Assembly: GCA_036504335.1 (NCBI GenBank)
Contig: DASXVJ010000031.1
Location: forward strand, 1 to 64,000
Origin: Fen-183 sp036504335
Lineage (GTDB): Bacteria > Acidobacteriota > Thermoanaerobaculia > UBA5066
DNA: 64,000 nt
Direction: 5' to 3'
Of this stretch, positions 53,755-62,472 are shown piece by piece (positions within the stretch are counted from its first letter, which is position 1; every line of letters begins with the position of its first letter). The translations under genes and the position numbers were made by a program. Below the pieces are notes generated by a model. That model saw nothing but the letters and a program-made list of their open reading frames with translations, did no database searches and had not been told where the DNA came from.

Positions 53755-55536
53755 GTGCCGAAGAAGACCCTTTTCGCCCTCGGGTTCCTGCTCGTTCTCG
53801 CGGCGGTCTCGGCGTACGTCCCCGCACTGAAGGCCGGGTTCGTGTGGAACGACGACACGTACGTCACGGAGAACCCGACGCTGGACGGCCTCGCCGGGCT
53901 CCGACTCATCTGGACCGACGCGAAGGCGAACGAGCAGTACTACCCGATGGTCTTCACGTCCTACTGGATCGAGAAGCGCCTCTGGGGCCTCGCCCCGCTC
54001 GGCTACCACCTCGTGAACGTCCTCCTCCACGCGGCCAATGCGCTGCTGCTGTGGACGCTGCTCGCGCGCCTCGGCCTGCCGGGCGCGGGATGGGCGGCCG
54101 CGCTCTTCGCCCTCCACCCGATGTGCGTGGAGTCCGTCGCGTGGGTCACGGAACGGAAGAACACGCTGTCCCTCTTCCTCTCCCTCCTCGCGATGCTCGC
54201 GTACTTCGCGGGGCGCCGGGAGAAGGAAGGAGAGAGAGAGAAGAGAGAAGATCTTCTTAGAAAGGGTAAGAAGGGCAGACGCGTCACGCCGGCCCGTTCC
54301 GAGGCAGGTCCGCCCTCCCGCCTTCCACCTTTCATAGGATTCTTCGGATTCTTCCTCTTCATCCTCGCTCTCTTCGCCAAGACGACCGCGGTCGTCGTCC
54401 CGGCCGTCCTCCTCGTCCTCGTCTGGTGGAAGCGCGGCGAGGTGCGCGGGAAGGACGTCGGGCCGCTCGTTCCGTGGCTCGGGGCCGGGATCGCTCTCGC
54501 CGCCCACACGGCATGGCTCGAGCGGACCGTGGTCGCCGCGTCCGGAAAGGAGTGGTCGCTGAGCGTCGCCGACCGCTTCGTGCTCGCCGGCCGCACGTTT
54601 CTCTTCTATTCGCAGAAATTCCTCATCCCCCTCGATCTCTCCTTCTTCTACGAACGCTGGACGGTCAGCGCGCGAGTCCTCGTCCAGTGGCTGCCCGCTC
54701 TCGCCGCGCTCGCCCTCGTCGTCCTCGCGTGGCGGTTCCGGGTGCGCCTCGGCCGGGGCCCTCTCGCGTTCCTGCTGCTCTTCGGCGGGGTCCTCTTTCC
54801 CGCCATGGGCTTCTTCAACGTCTACGCGATGCGGTACTCGTGGGTCGCGGACCATTTCGCGTACCAGGCCGTCGCGGTCGCCTCCGCGGGCTTGGCCTGC
54901 GGCGCGGCGGCGCTCCTCGCGAAGGCGCCGTCGCTCGGGCGGCGTACCGGGGCGGCCCTCGGGGCCGCCGGCCTCGTCACCCTCGGCCTCCTCACCTTCC
55001 GTCAGGCCCGCATCTACGAAGGAGAGGAAACTCTCTGGAAGGACACCCTTTCGAAGAATCCTTCGTGCTTCTCGTGCGAGACGAACTACGGGTTCTGGCT
55101 CGTGAATGCGGGCCGCGCGGCCGAGGGCGCCCTCCACTTCGAGGCGTCGCTGAGGCTCAAGCCCGACAACGTCCCGGCGCTCCTGAACCTCGGGCGCGCC
55201 GCCGAACAGCGCGGGAGCCTCGGCGAGGCCGCGTCGCGCCTTCGGGCCGCGTACGCGATCGACCCGCGCGACCCGGCCGTCCTCGTCAACCTCGCCACGG
55301 TCGAGGTGAAGCTCGGGCGAACCGCCGAGGCGATTTCCCTCTACGAGGAGGCGCTGCGGCTCGGGACCGCCGACGCGCACCTCGCGCACAATGGGCTCGG
55401 CGTCGCCTTCATGCGGCAGGGCCGGGTCGCCGAGGCCGCGGGGCAGTTCCGCGAGGCTCTCCGCCTGCGGCCGGATTACGACTTCGCGCGCGCGAACCTC
55501 GAGCGGGCTCTCGCCGCCCTCGGCGCGGCCCCCTGA
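53755..55536 (+). CDS. TMTC-like membrane protein with TPR domain
   Basis: A 593-residue protein with about ten membrane helices (residues 1-415) and C-terminal TPRs (about 440-585). The first loop has FVWNDDTYVTENPTL and later HLVNVLLHAANALLLW and ALHPMCVESVAWVTERKNTLS, the pattern of TMTC/GT-C-fold O-mannosyltransferase relatives. It may glycosylate exported proteins (inference). A repeat pair (54218-54366) lies in the loop after helix 4, encoding a charged stretch with REDLLRKGKKG, then PFIGFFGFFLFIL. Confidence 0.8.
   Translation: MPKKTLFALGFLLVLAAVSAYVPALKAGFVWNDDTYVTENPTLDGLAGLRLIWTDAKANEQYYPMVFTSYWIEKRLWGLAPLGYHLVNVLLHAANALLLWTLLARLGLPGAGWAAALFALHPMCVESVAWVTERKNTLSLFLSLLAMLAYFAGRREKEGEREKREDLLRKGKKGRRVTPARSEAGPPSRLPPFIGFFGFFLFILALFAKTTAVVVPAVLLVLVWWKRGEVRGKDVGPLVPWLGAGIALAAHTAWLERTVVAASGKEWSLSVADRFVLAGRTFLFYSQKFLIPLDLSFFYERWTVSARVLVQWLPALAALALVVLAWRFRVRLGRGPLAFLLLFGGVLFPAMGFFNVYAMRYSWVADHFAYQAVAVASAGLACGAAALLAKAPSLGRRTGAALGAAGLVTLGLLTFRQARIYEGEETLWKDTLSKNPSCFSCETNYGFWLVNAGRAAEGALHFEASLRLKPDNVPALLNLGRAAEQRGSLGEAASRLRAAYAIDPRDPAVLVNLATVEVKLGRTAEAISLYEEALRLGTADAHLAHNGLGVAFMRQGRVAEAAGQFREALRLRPDYDFARANLERALAALGAAP
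54218..54366. repeat. Inverted repeat pair 10, inside the TMTC-like gene
   Basis: Arm A (54218-54278) is a run of GAGAGA units ending in AGATCTTCTTAGAAAGGGTA. Arm B (54319-54366, diverged) contains CCACCTTTCATAGGATTCTT. They are 40 bases apart, the closest pair. Confidence 0.65.
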
Positions 55537-55539
55537 CCG

Positions 55540-56079
55540 CTACTTCGCGGCCTGGAGCTGGGCGAGGTCGGCGAGCAGGTCGTCGCTGTGCGTCGAGGGA
55601 TTGACCTTCAGATACGTCTTCCGGATCACGCCCGCCGGGTCGATCAGGAACGTGTTGCGGGCCGAGTACGTCTTGCCGTCGCGGACGACGGCGGAATCGT
55701 AGGCTTTCGTGACGGCGCCTTCCGTGTCGGCGAGGAGCTTGAAGTTCAGCCCTTCCTTCGCGCAGAAGCTCTTGTGCGAATCCACGGTATCGACGCTGAC
55801 GCCCAGGATGACGGCGTTCGCCTTCTCGTACTTCGCGAGGTCGCGCTGGAAGTTGTGCGCCTCCATCGTGCAGCCGGACGTGAAGTCCTTCGGGTAGAAG
55901 TAGAGGACGACCCACTTCCCCTTGTTCTGCTCGAGGGTGACGGTCTTTCCCTCCTCGCTCGGGAGGGACACGGCGGGCGCCTTCGCGCCCGCGGCCGGAG
56001 GCCCGGCGGCGGCGGGACGCGAGGCGGCGGCGAGGGCGAGGACGAGGGCGGGCGCGAGAGCGCGCGAGTGGATTCTCAT
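55540..56079 (-). CDS. Exported peroxiredoxin (AhpC/TSA, Bcp-like)
   Basis: A 179-residue thioredoxin-fold peroxidase with a signal peptide (LAPALVLALAAASRPAAA), so probably periplasmic. The peroxidatic Cys lies in YFYPKDFTSGCTMEAHNF (about residue 64), and a second Cys in SFCAKEG may resolve it. It reduces hydroperoxides using thiol donors. ATG 56079 is 7 bases after TAGGCT (minus strand, 56087-56092); a longer in-frame start upstream would bury the signal peptide and was rejected. Confidence 0.9.
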   Translation of the reverse strand: MRIHSRALAPALVLALAAASRPAAAGPPAAGAKAPAVSLPSEEGKTVTLEQNKGKWVVLYFYPKDFTSGCTMEAHNFQRDLAKYEKANAVILGVSVDTVDSHKSFCAKEGLNFKLLADTEGAVTKAYDSAVVRDGKTYSARNTFLIDPAGVIRKTYLKVNPSTHSDDLLADLAQLQAAK

Positions 56080-56086
56080 GCAAACG

Positions 56087-56092
56087 AGCCTA
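56087..56092 (-). promoter_or_regulatory. -10 box TAGGCT of the peroxiredoxin gene
   Basis: TAGGCT on the minus strand ends 7 bases before ATG 56079, a leaderless arrangement (inference). Confidence 0.4.
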
Positions 56093-56123
56093 GCAGAACG
56101 AGTCGCGGTGTCGATGGCGCCCG

Positions 56124-56609
56124 TCACATTCCCGGATCGTCGGCGGAGGGACCGTAGATGGACGGCACCTTCGCGCCCATGGGCCGCAGGTACGTCGAGA
56201 GCTGGCCGCGATGGTGGATCGCGTCGAAGAGGAATCCCCAGAGCATTTCGCCCATCGGGGCCTCCCAGACGACCTTCCCTTCCATGAGGAACCGCGCCTT
56301 CTTCTTCCAGGCGGCGTCCTTGACCCGCGCCAGACGGCGCTTGAGCAGCGCCGCGTTCTTTTCGTAGGCCGCGATGCTGACCGCGACGTCGGCAGGCGCC
56401 GGATGCTGGACGAAATTAACCTCCCCCTTGGCGAGAACGACGCAGGCGTCGTCGAGCTCGTTCGCAAGCAGGGACGCGATCTCGGCGGCCGACATCGAGC
56501 GCGGGTGCGGCCGGTAGCCCGCTGCGGCCGGCGGGATCGCCTTCAGGACGCGCACGAACTTCGGGATCTCCCCCTTGAAGCACTGGACGAGATATTCGCG
56601 TGTATTCAC
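56124..56609 (-). CDS. DinB-family protein
   Basis: A 161-residue four-helix protein. A His-rich end of helix 3 (FDAIHHRGQLSTYLRPMGAKV) with SIYGPSADD is the classic DinB ending; the other ligand region is near LLANELDDACVVL, where the first His is absent. Function is unknown, perhaps thiol-dependent chemistry. It lies 44 bases upstream of the peroxiredoxin gene on the same strand. Confidence 0.82.
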   Translation of the reverse strand: MNTREYLVQCFKGEIPKFVRVLKAIPPAAAGYRPHPRSMSAAEIASLLANELDDACVVLAKGEVNFVQHPAPADVAVSIAAYEKNAALLKRRLARVKDAAWKKKARFLMEGKVVWEAPMGEMLWGFLFDAIHHRGQLSTYLRPMGAKVPSIYGPSADDPGM

Positions 56610-56673
56610 GATTTCCTCCCTTCCTTCATTTCTCGAAGTCTTGCCGCCTTGCGGACCCGGCCGCCGAGCTTCT

Positions 56674-58350
56674 TCACTTCGCCGCCGCCAGCGCCTTCAG
56701 GCGCGCCGCCTCGAACTCGTCGCCCTTGTTCCAGCGCGGCATCTCCGGCGCGGCGGCGGCGCGGGCGCCGAGCCAGAACGCGAGCCGCATGTCCTCGACG
56801 GCGCCCGAGAAGTCCCAGCTCTCCTTGAACTCGTCCGACGGCTGGTGGTAGTCGTTCTTCTCGTACGCCTCGACAATCGCCTTGCCGAGGCCCGGCTTGC
56901 CGATCACGTCGGTGCCCTTCTTGACGTACGCGGCGGGCACGCCCGCCTTCGCGAAATTGAACTGGTCCGACCGGTAGAAGCTCCCCTTCTCCGGGAACTC
57001 GTCGCCGTGCACCGTGCGCCCCTGCATCCTCGCGAGCGCCGTGAAGTCCGCGTCCAGCGAGGACTTCCCGAGGCCGATCATTCCGACGTCCGACGTCCGG
57101 CCGAAAAAGCCGATCCCGTCGACGTTGACGTTCGCGGCGATCCGCCCGGCCGGGACCGGCGGGTGCATCGCGAGCCACTCGGAGCCGAGGAGCCCCTGCT
57201 CCTCTCCCGCGACGAGCGCGAAGTAGACGCTGCGCGCCGGTCTCTCCTTCAGGTCCGCAAACGCCCCCGCGATCGCGAGCACGCCCGCGACGCCCGACGC
57301 GTTGTCGAGGGCCCCGTTGTAGATCGCGTCGCCGCCCGGGGCGGCGGCGGGCTTCGTGCCGAGGTGGTCGTGGTGCGCCGTGTAGATCACGGCCTCTTCC
57401 GCGCGTTTCGGATCCGAGCCTCGAAGGACGCCGATCACGTTGCCGGACTCCTTCTTCGTCACGGCGTTCGTGAAGGCGAGCGACAGCGTGACGCCCAGCG
57501 GCACGGGCCTGAACGCGCGCGTCTCCGCGGCCGCCCGGAGAGCGTCGAGGTCCTTTCCGCCGAGGGCGGCGAGCCTCTTCGACAGCTCGTCGGTCGCCCA
57601 CATCTTCATCGCCACGCGGGGGCTTCCGTCGTCGGGAAGCTCGAAGAGCTCGCCCTTCCACGACGTCTGGATGACCTGCCAGCCGTAGCCGGCGGACGGC
57701 GTCGTGTGGATGATGATCGCGCCCGCCGCGCCGGCCCGGGCCGCCATGAGGTACTTGTAGTCCCAGCGCCCGTACCAGAGGCGCGTCTTCCCCGCGAAGA
57801 GGTTCGGTTCCGCCGGCGTCCCTTCCGGGTCGTTGTTCATCATCAGGAGAACCTTGCCCTTGAGGTCGGCGCCCTTGTAGTCGTCCCACGTGTATTCGGG
57901 CGCGACGATCCCGTACCCGACGAAGACGATCTCGGCGTTCTCGATCCTCGACGCGGCCTTCTGGTCGCCCGCCACGGCGACGAAGTTCTCGCCGAGGACG
58001 CCCGCGGCCGTCCCCTTCGGCGACGCGAACGCCGCCGGGCCGGCATACGCCGGCCGGATGCCGACGAGCGGAACCTTCTGGATCCAGCCGCCGCCGGGCG
58101 CTCCGGGCGCGAGGCCGACGGCCTCCAACCGCGCCTGGATGTACGCCTCGGCAAGCGCGTCCCCGCGCGACGCGGGCCCGCGTCCCTCGAGGAGGTCGGA
58201 CGAGAGGAAGCGGATGTCGGCCTTGAGGCCTCCCGCGGTGATCCTGCCGGCCGCGTCCTTCTGCGCCGGCGTCACGAGGTCGGCGGCGAAGAGCGCGTGT
58301 GCGGCAATTCCGGCGGCGGCGGCGAAAACGCGGAGGACGGCGAGACGCAT
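56674..58350 (-). CDS. Secreted M28-family aminopeptidase
   Basis: A 558-residue protein with a signal peptide (VFAAAAGIAAHALFA). The M28 catalytic domain is split by a PA-type insertion (about residues 125-250). Zinc ligands and catalysis are in YTAHHDHLG, GALDNASGVAG, GEEQGLLGSEW, NVNVDGIGF and the last His in NDYHQPSDEF. It removes N-terminal amino acids from peptides outside the cytoplasm. The next gene upstream is only 1 base away, so it is co-transcribed with the dienelactone hydrolase. Confidence 0.92.
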   Translation of the reverse strand: MRLAVLRVFAAAAGIAAHALFAADLVTPAQKDAAGRITAGGLKADIRFLSSDLLEGRGPASRGDALAEAYIQARLEAVGLAPGAPGGGWIQKVPLVGIRPAYAGPAAFASPKGTAAGVLGENFVAVAGDQKAASRIENAEIVFVGYGIVAPEYTWDDYKGADLKGKVLLMMNNDPEGTPAEPNLFAGKTRLWYGRWDYKYLMAARAGAAGAIIIHTTPSAGYGWQVIQTSWKGELFELPDDGSPRVAMKMWATDELSKRLAALGGKDLDALRAAAETRAFRPVPLGVTLSLAFTNAVTKKESGNVIGVLRGSDPKRAEEAVIYTAHHDHLGTKPAAAPGGDAIYNGALDNASGVAGVLAIAGAFADLKERPARSVYFALVAGEEQGLLGSEWLAMHPPVPAGRIAANVNVDGIGFFGRTSDVGMIGLGKSSLDADFTALARMQGRTVHGDEFPEKGSFYRSDQFNFAKAGVPAAYVKKGTDVIGKPGLGKAIVEAYEKNDYHQPSDEFKESWDFSGAVEDMRLAFWLGARAAAAPEMPRWNKGDEFEAARLKALAAAK

Positions 58351-58351
58351 C

Positions 58352-59158
58352 TCAGCGGCCCGCGAAGATCTCGTCGAAGAAGACTTGCATCGCCTTCCAC
58401 GCCCGGCGCGCGGCCGGCTCGTTGTAGCCGACCGCTCCCGTGAGGCCGCCGGCCTTCGCGAGCCGGTCCGCGTCGGCGTTCGTGAAGGCGTGGAGGGCGC
58501 CCGCATAGTCGACCGACTGGTAGTCGACCTTCGCGTCCTCGAGCGATTTCTCGAGCGCCGCCTTCGCCTCGGGCTTGACCATCGGGTCGGCGGCTCCGTT
58601 CAGGAGCAGGAACTTCGCCTTGACCTTGCCCGCGGCTTCCGCCGGGGCGTTCACGGGCCCGCCGTGGAAACTCACCACGCCCGCCAGCGGGGCGCCCGCG
58701 TACGCGAGCGTCTGAGCGGCGCTGCCGCCGAAGCAGAATCCGATCGCGGCGACCCGCGCGGGGTCGACGAAACCGGTTTTCAGGAGCTGGTCGAGGCCCG
58801 CCCGCGCGCGCTCGGCCATCAGCGGCTTGCCGTAGAACGGCCCGGCCAGCTCCCCGGCCTTCTTCGCGTCCTCGGTCGTGACCCCCGCACCGTACATGTC
58901 GGCGGCGAACGCGACGTAGCCCATCGCGGCGAGCTGCTCGGCCCGGCCCTTCGGATACGCCGTCAGCCCCCACCACTCGGGCAGCACGAGGACGCCCGGG
59001 AGCTTGCCCTTCGCGGCCTTCGCGTCGTCGTACGCGAGGAATCCCTCGAGCTTCACACCCGCGTGCTCGTACGCGACGGACTTCGTGACGACCTTGGCCG
59101 AGGCGGTCCCGGCGAGGAGGAGGACGGAGAGGGCGGAGAGGGCGAGGCCTTTTCTCAT
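58352..59158 (-). CDS. Exported dienelactone hydrolase-family protein
   Basis: A 268-residue alpha/beta-hydrolase with a signal peptide (LALSALSVLLLAGTASA). The nucleophile is Cys in GFCFGGSAA, as in true dienelactone hydrolases, with Asp in NGAADPMVK and His in AGALHAFTN. The substrate is unknown. ATG 59158 lies 7 bases after TAGCTT (minus strand, 59166-59171). Export is unusual for this mostly cytoplasmic family. Confidence 0.88.
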   Translation of the reverse strand: MRKGLALSALSVLLLAGTASAKVVTKSVAYEHAGVKLEGFLAYDDAKAAKGKLPGVLVLPEWWGLTAYPKGRAEQLAAMGYVAFAADMYGAGVTTEDAKKAGELAGPFYGKPLMAERARAGLDQLLKTGFVDPARVAAIGFCFGGSAAQTLAYAGAPLAGVVSFHGGPVNAPAEAAGKVKAKFLLLNGAADPMVKPEAKAALEKSLEDAKVDYQSVDYAGALHAFTNADADRLAKAGGLTGAVGYNEPAARRAWKAMQVFFDEIFAGR

Positions 59159-59165
59159 GGAAAGT

Positions 59166-59171
59166 AAGCTA
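59166..59171 (-). promoter_or_regulatory. -10 box TAGCTT of the dienelactone hydrolase gene
   Basis: TAGCTT on the minus strand ends 7 bases before ATG 59158. It also overlaps the region where the exonuclease remnant begins. Confidence 0.4.
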
Positions 59172-59194
59172 ACAAGGCCGCACGCTTCGCGCAA

Positions 59195-59461
59195 CGAGGA
59201 GGTGACCCCGACGCCTTCGCCGCCTGCCGGCGCGACCCGGAAGACCCCCGGATCGCGATGCCCCGCTACGTCGCGTGGCTGAAGACGCTGCCCGGGAAGA
59301 CCGTCTTCGTGGGCTACCCCGCCGCCTACGACTTCCTCTTCGTGTACTGGTACCTCATGAGGTTCGCCGGCGAGAGCCCGTTCACGCACCAGGCGCTCGA
59401 CGACGCCCTCGAGCAGGGGGCGCTGTTCTGCAACATGCTCCGCGAGAACGCCGGCTCCTAA
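59195..59461 (+). pseudogene. Remnant of a 3'-5' exonuclease (DEDD type)
   Basis: The readable frame starts without a start codon at PDAFAACRRDPEDPRIA, continues KTVFVGYPAAYDFLFVYWYL, MRFAGESPF and jumps to THQALDDALEQGALFCNML. Intact relatives have a longer N-terminus with the DxE motif and about 35 residues between SPF and the final HxxLDD block, so both are deleted here. It overlaps the hemerythrin gene end by 4 bases. An ATG at 59258 exists but would give only 67 residues without a catalytic site. Confidence 0.65.
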
Positions 59462-60105
59462 CCCTCGCGCTCCCGGAAATCGTCCCACTCCTGCTCGGTC
59501 CACCACTCGCGCTCGAGGCCCTCGCACGTGAGGCCGTACGAGGGGCAGATGACGCACCCCTCCCCCCGGATGGCGCCGGGGTCCTCGCTCGGCGGGTGGA
59601 GCGACGCGAGGCGGTCCGCGTCCTCGCGCGCGGCGCGTTCGGCCGCGTCGGGAGGGCGCCCCTCGAGGACCGGCGCACCCGCACGCAGCAGCCGGGCCTC
59701 GGCCTCGGGCAGGAGCACCGAGTTCTCGGCGTCGATGTGCGCCAGCAGGTCGCGCCGGTAGCGCGTCGAGAGGTCCAGGAGGCGTCCGCCCTGCCCGTGG
59801 GGCGCCGCGAGAACGGGCGCCATCTCCTCGAGGGTCCGGGCCATCGCCGAGTGCTGGTCGACGAGCGAGCGCACCGGGCCCGAGTCCGGGCGGATGGGCA
59901 GCTCGGCGAGGAGCGCCGGGAACAGGGTGTCCTCCTCGCGCGCGTGGTGGTAACGGCCCGCCCAGAGCCGGAAGAACGCGAGGAACGCCTCGGCGTCGGC
60001 GGGGTCGCCCCGGCCCGCCAGTCGGGCCTCGACGTACGTGCGCAGCGAGCCGAGCGTTCGCTCGATGACGACGTGCTCGGCGCGCAGGTCTTCGATCAGT
60101 CCCAA
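59458..60105 (-). CDS. Hemerythrin-like (HHE) protein
   Basis: A 215-residue four-helix protein with ligands in EHVVIERTL, YHHAREEDTLFPALL, DQHSAMARTLEEM and HIDAENSVLLPEAE, consistent with a di-iron HHE cation-binding domain. The C-terminal ~55 residues add a Cys-containing tail (GCVICPSYGLTCEG) that may bind another metal. It may sense or buffer oxygen, NO or iron. It is 10 bases downstream of the acyl-CoA-binding protein gene. Confidence 0.85.
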   Translation of the reverse strand: MGLIEDLRAEHVVIERTLGSLRTYVEARLAGRGDPADAEAFLAFFRLWAGRYHHAREEDTLFPALLAELPIRPDSGPVRSLVDQHSAMARTLEEMAPVLAAPHGQGGRLLDLSTRYRRDLLAHIDAENSVLLPEAEARLLRAGAPVLEGRPPDAAERAAREDADRLASLHPPSEDPGAIRGEGCVICPSYGLTCEGLEREWWTEQEWDDFREREG

Positions 60106-60115
60106 CGGCGCGCCG

Positions 60116-60397
60116 TCAGCCGAGCTCTTCGGCGAGCGCGTCCACGAGAGCGACGTATTTCTTCATCGCGTCGTCCTTCGACGCGCCCTTCCGCTTCGCC
60201 CACGCGTCGTACTTCGCGCGGCCCTTCAGGTCGAGGAGGCCGGGCCGCGATCCCGAAACGTCGCCCTCGGTGGCCTGCTTGTAAAGGCCGTAGAGGTCGA
60301 GGAGCTGGTCGTTGGACGGGCGGGACGAGAGCTTCTCGACCCGGGCTTTCGCGTCCTTGAACTGGTCGGCGACGGATTTCGCCTTCTTGGCCGGCAT
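60116..60397 (-). CDS. Acyl-CoA-binding protein
   Basis: A 93-residue ACBP: SRPSNDQLLDLYGLYKQAT, GDVSGSRPGLLDLKGRAKYD and the Lys/Tyr residues that hold CoA in AWAKRKGASKDDAMKKYVAL. It binds medium- and long-chain acyl-CoA esters. ACBPs are common in eukaryotes and patchy in bacteria. GGAGGA before ATG 60397 is the ribosome-binding site. It is divergently transcribed from cstA. Confidence 0.93.
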   Translation of the reverse strand: MPAKKAKSVADQFKDAKARVEKLSSRPSNDQLLDLYGLYKQATEGDVSGSRPGLLDLKGRAKYDAWAKRKGASKDDAMKKYVALVDALAEELG

Positions 60398-60467
60398 GCG
60401 TTGTCCTCCGTGCGCGCGATTCTGCGGCGAAGCCCGCCGGACCTGCAAACATCGCCGACCCGCCGCA

Positions 60468-60505
60468 TTTGCATCATGGCCGGCGGCGGCGGCCGGACCT
60501 AGCTT
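60468..60505 (+). promoter_or_regulatory. cstA promoter with TTTGCATCATG element
   Basis: TTTGCATCATG (60468-60478), exactly 21 bases, then TAGCTT (60500-60505). The layout and 11-mer are identical to the nifJ promoter. The transcript would have a ~47-base leader with AAGGAG (60545-60550) before ATG 60559. Confidence 0.55.
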
Positions 60506-60558
60506 TCGGCCAAAGTGGGGGGAAATCTCGCTCAAAGAGGCCGAAAGGAGCCCGTTTG

Positions 60559-62472
60559 ATGAACACATTGTGGATGGTCCTGATCGCCGTCCTCGTCATC
60601 TACGCGGCCTACAGCTATGCGAGGCGCGTGGACCGAAGCGTCATCCAGGCGGACGCCAAGAGGGCGACTCCCGCGAAGATGTACATGGACGGCGTGGACT
60701 TCATGCCCACGTCCCGGAACGTCCTGTACGGCTACCACTTCAAGTCGATCGCGGCGGCAGGTCCGATCGTCGGCCCCATCACCGCGGCGAACATCTGGGG
60801 CTGGGGGCCGTCCCTTCTCTGGCTCGTCATCGGGGTGAGCCTCATCGGCTGGGCGAGCGACTACTCGGCGATCATGGTCGCCGTCCGGAACGACGGCAAC
60901 AGCCTGAGCGCGATCTCGCACAAGCTCATCGCGCCGCGCACGCGCCGGATCCTGTTCGTCTTCATCTTCTTCTACCTCATGCTCCTCGCCGGCGCGTTCG
61001 TCGGCATCCTCGCGGCCATCCTCTCGGCGAGGCCGGACGTCCCGTTCGGAATCATCATGCTGGCGCTCATGGGCCTTCTCGCGGGCCAGATGATGTACCG
61101 CTGGAAGATGGACCTCGTCCTCGTGACGCTGATCGTCGTCGTCGCGACGATCGTCGCGATGGCGCTCGGCCCGTGGGGCCAGCACAAGGACGACAAGGGC
61201 AAGCTCGTGCAGGGGCCGGTCGGAAGCGCGATCGTGTCGATCAACGCCTCCGTCGACGACCTCACGGGAAAGCAGCCCCTCATGCAGCTCGTGGATCCGA
61301 CGAACGCCGACCCGCGCATCCCGGCGCCCGGTCCCGACGGCAAGCGGCCCACGACCGCCGCGTACGACGCCGCCACGTCCCAGGTGAAGACGCTTCCGAA
61401 CTACCTCCTCTGGATGGCGTTCCTCTTCGTCTTCTCGTACTGCGGCGCGAACATGCCCATCTGGCGTTTCGCGCAACCCGTCAACTACATCGGCTTCTGG
61501 ATCATGCTCATCACGATCGTCCTCTCGGCCGTCGGCATGGTCGTCGCGCCGCTCAGCGGCGTGAAGGACGCCGCCGGTAACGTCATCGGCGCGTTCGCGC
61601 TCACGGCCGTCAAGGACCTCGGCTTCGCGCTTCCGCTCGCCGGCAAGGCCTGGCAGCCGCTGTGGCCCATGCTGTTCGTGACGATCGCCTGCGGGGCGAT
61701 CTCGGGATGGCACGCGCTCGTCGGCTCCGTCGGCACCGCCCGGCAGCTCGAGTACGAGACCGACTGCCTGCCTGTGGGCGCGGGCTCGATGCTCGGCGAG
61801 TACTCCCTCGCCACCCTGTCTCTCACCGCGGTCTCCATCGCCGGCGTCGGCGGCGGCGGCGGCCGGTTCGCGGCGGGCGTCGGCAAGCTCATCTTCGCCG
61901 GGACCTTCGGGATCATCCCCGAGGTGCTCGGCACCGCGCTCGGCTTCGGCGCCTTCGTCATGATCGTCCTCACCGTGACGCAGCTCGTCTTCCGCGTCAT
62001 GCGCGTGACGCTGGCCGAGTGGATGGGCGACACCGTTCCGCTGTTCCGCAACATGCACGTGTCGAGCATCATCTCGATGGCGCTCACCGCGGCGCTCGTC
62101 CTGACGGGCACGTGGGTCTACCTCTGGCAGATGTTCGGCGCCTCGAACCAGCTCATGGCGGCGCTCTCGCTCCTCGTCGTCACGGTCTGGCTGAAATCCG
62201 AGAAGCGCAATCCGAGCTACGCGCTCTACCCGATGCTGTTCATGTACTTCACGACGCTCTTCGCGACGTGCGTGACGGCCCGGAACCTGTACGTCACGAT
62301 CGCTTCGAACCCCGCGATGAGCGGGCTGCCCGTCGCGGGCGCCTGGGCGATGATCATCGTGGCCGCGCTGCTCCTGGTCGCGTCACTCGTCATCGGGTGG
62401 GACGGTCTCAAGGCCTACCGCAAGTACTCCGCCCAGCCGCCCGTCGGCAAACCGGCGGTGGCGAGGGCTTAG
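60559..62472 (+). CDS. cstA: Carbon starvation protein A (pyruvate/peptide transporter)
   Basis: A 637-residue membrane protein with about 16-18 helices and CstA signatures: FMPTSRNVLYGYHFKSIA, GPIVGPITAANIWGWGPSLLW, ISGWHALVGSVGTARQLEYE and the C-terminal MFGASNQLMAALSLLVVTVWL. CstA/BtsT proteins take up pyruvate or peptides with protons. The non-conserved loop (about 205-295) is unusually polar. It carries the same promoter element as nifJ. It overlaps the convergent 62469 gene by 4 bases. Confidence 0.94.
   Translation: MNTLWMVLIAVLVIYAAYSYARRVDRSVIQADAKRATPAKMYMDGVDFMPTSRNVLYGYHFKSIAAAGPIVGPITAANIWGWGPSLLWLVIGVSLIGWASDYSAIMVAVRNDGNSLSAISHKLIAPRTRRILFVFIFFYLMLLAGAFVGILAAILSARPDVPFGIIMLALMGLLAGQMMYRWKMDLVLVTLIVVVATIVAMALGPWGQHKDDKGKLVQGPVGSAIVSINASVDDLTGKQPLMQLVDPTNADPRIPAPGPDGKRPTTAAYDAATSQVKTLPNYLLWMAFLFVFSYCGANMPIWRFAQPVNYIGFWIMLITIVLSAVGMVVAPLSGVKDAAGNVIGAFALTAVKDLGFALPLAGKAWQPLWPMLFVTIACGAISGWHALVGSVGTARQLEYETDCLPVGAGSMLGEYSLATLSLTAVSIAGVGGGGGRFAAGVGKLIFAGTFGIIPEVLGTALGFGAFVMIVLTVTQLVFRVMRVTLAEWMGDTVPLFRNMHVSSIISMALTAALVLTGTWVYLWQMFGASNQLMAALSLLVVTVWLKSEKRNPSYALYPMLFMYFTTLFATCVTARNLYVTIASNPAMSGLPVAGAWAMIIVAALLLVASLVIGWDGLKAYRKYSAQPPVGKPAVARA

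Noticed and set aside
56591..56650. Pyrimidine-rich TATTCACGATTTCCTCC stretch as another repeat arm
   Set aside because: It lacks the TTC(T/G)AAGAA core and has no partner arm, so similarity is limited to composition.
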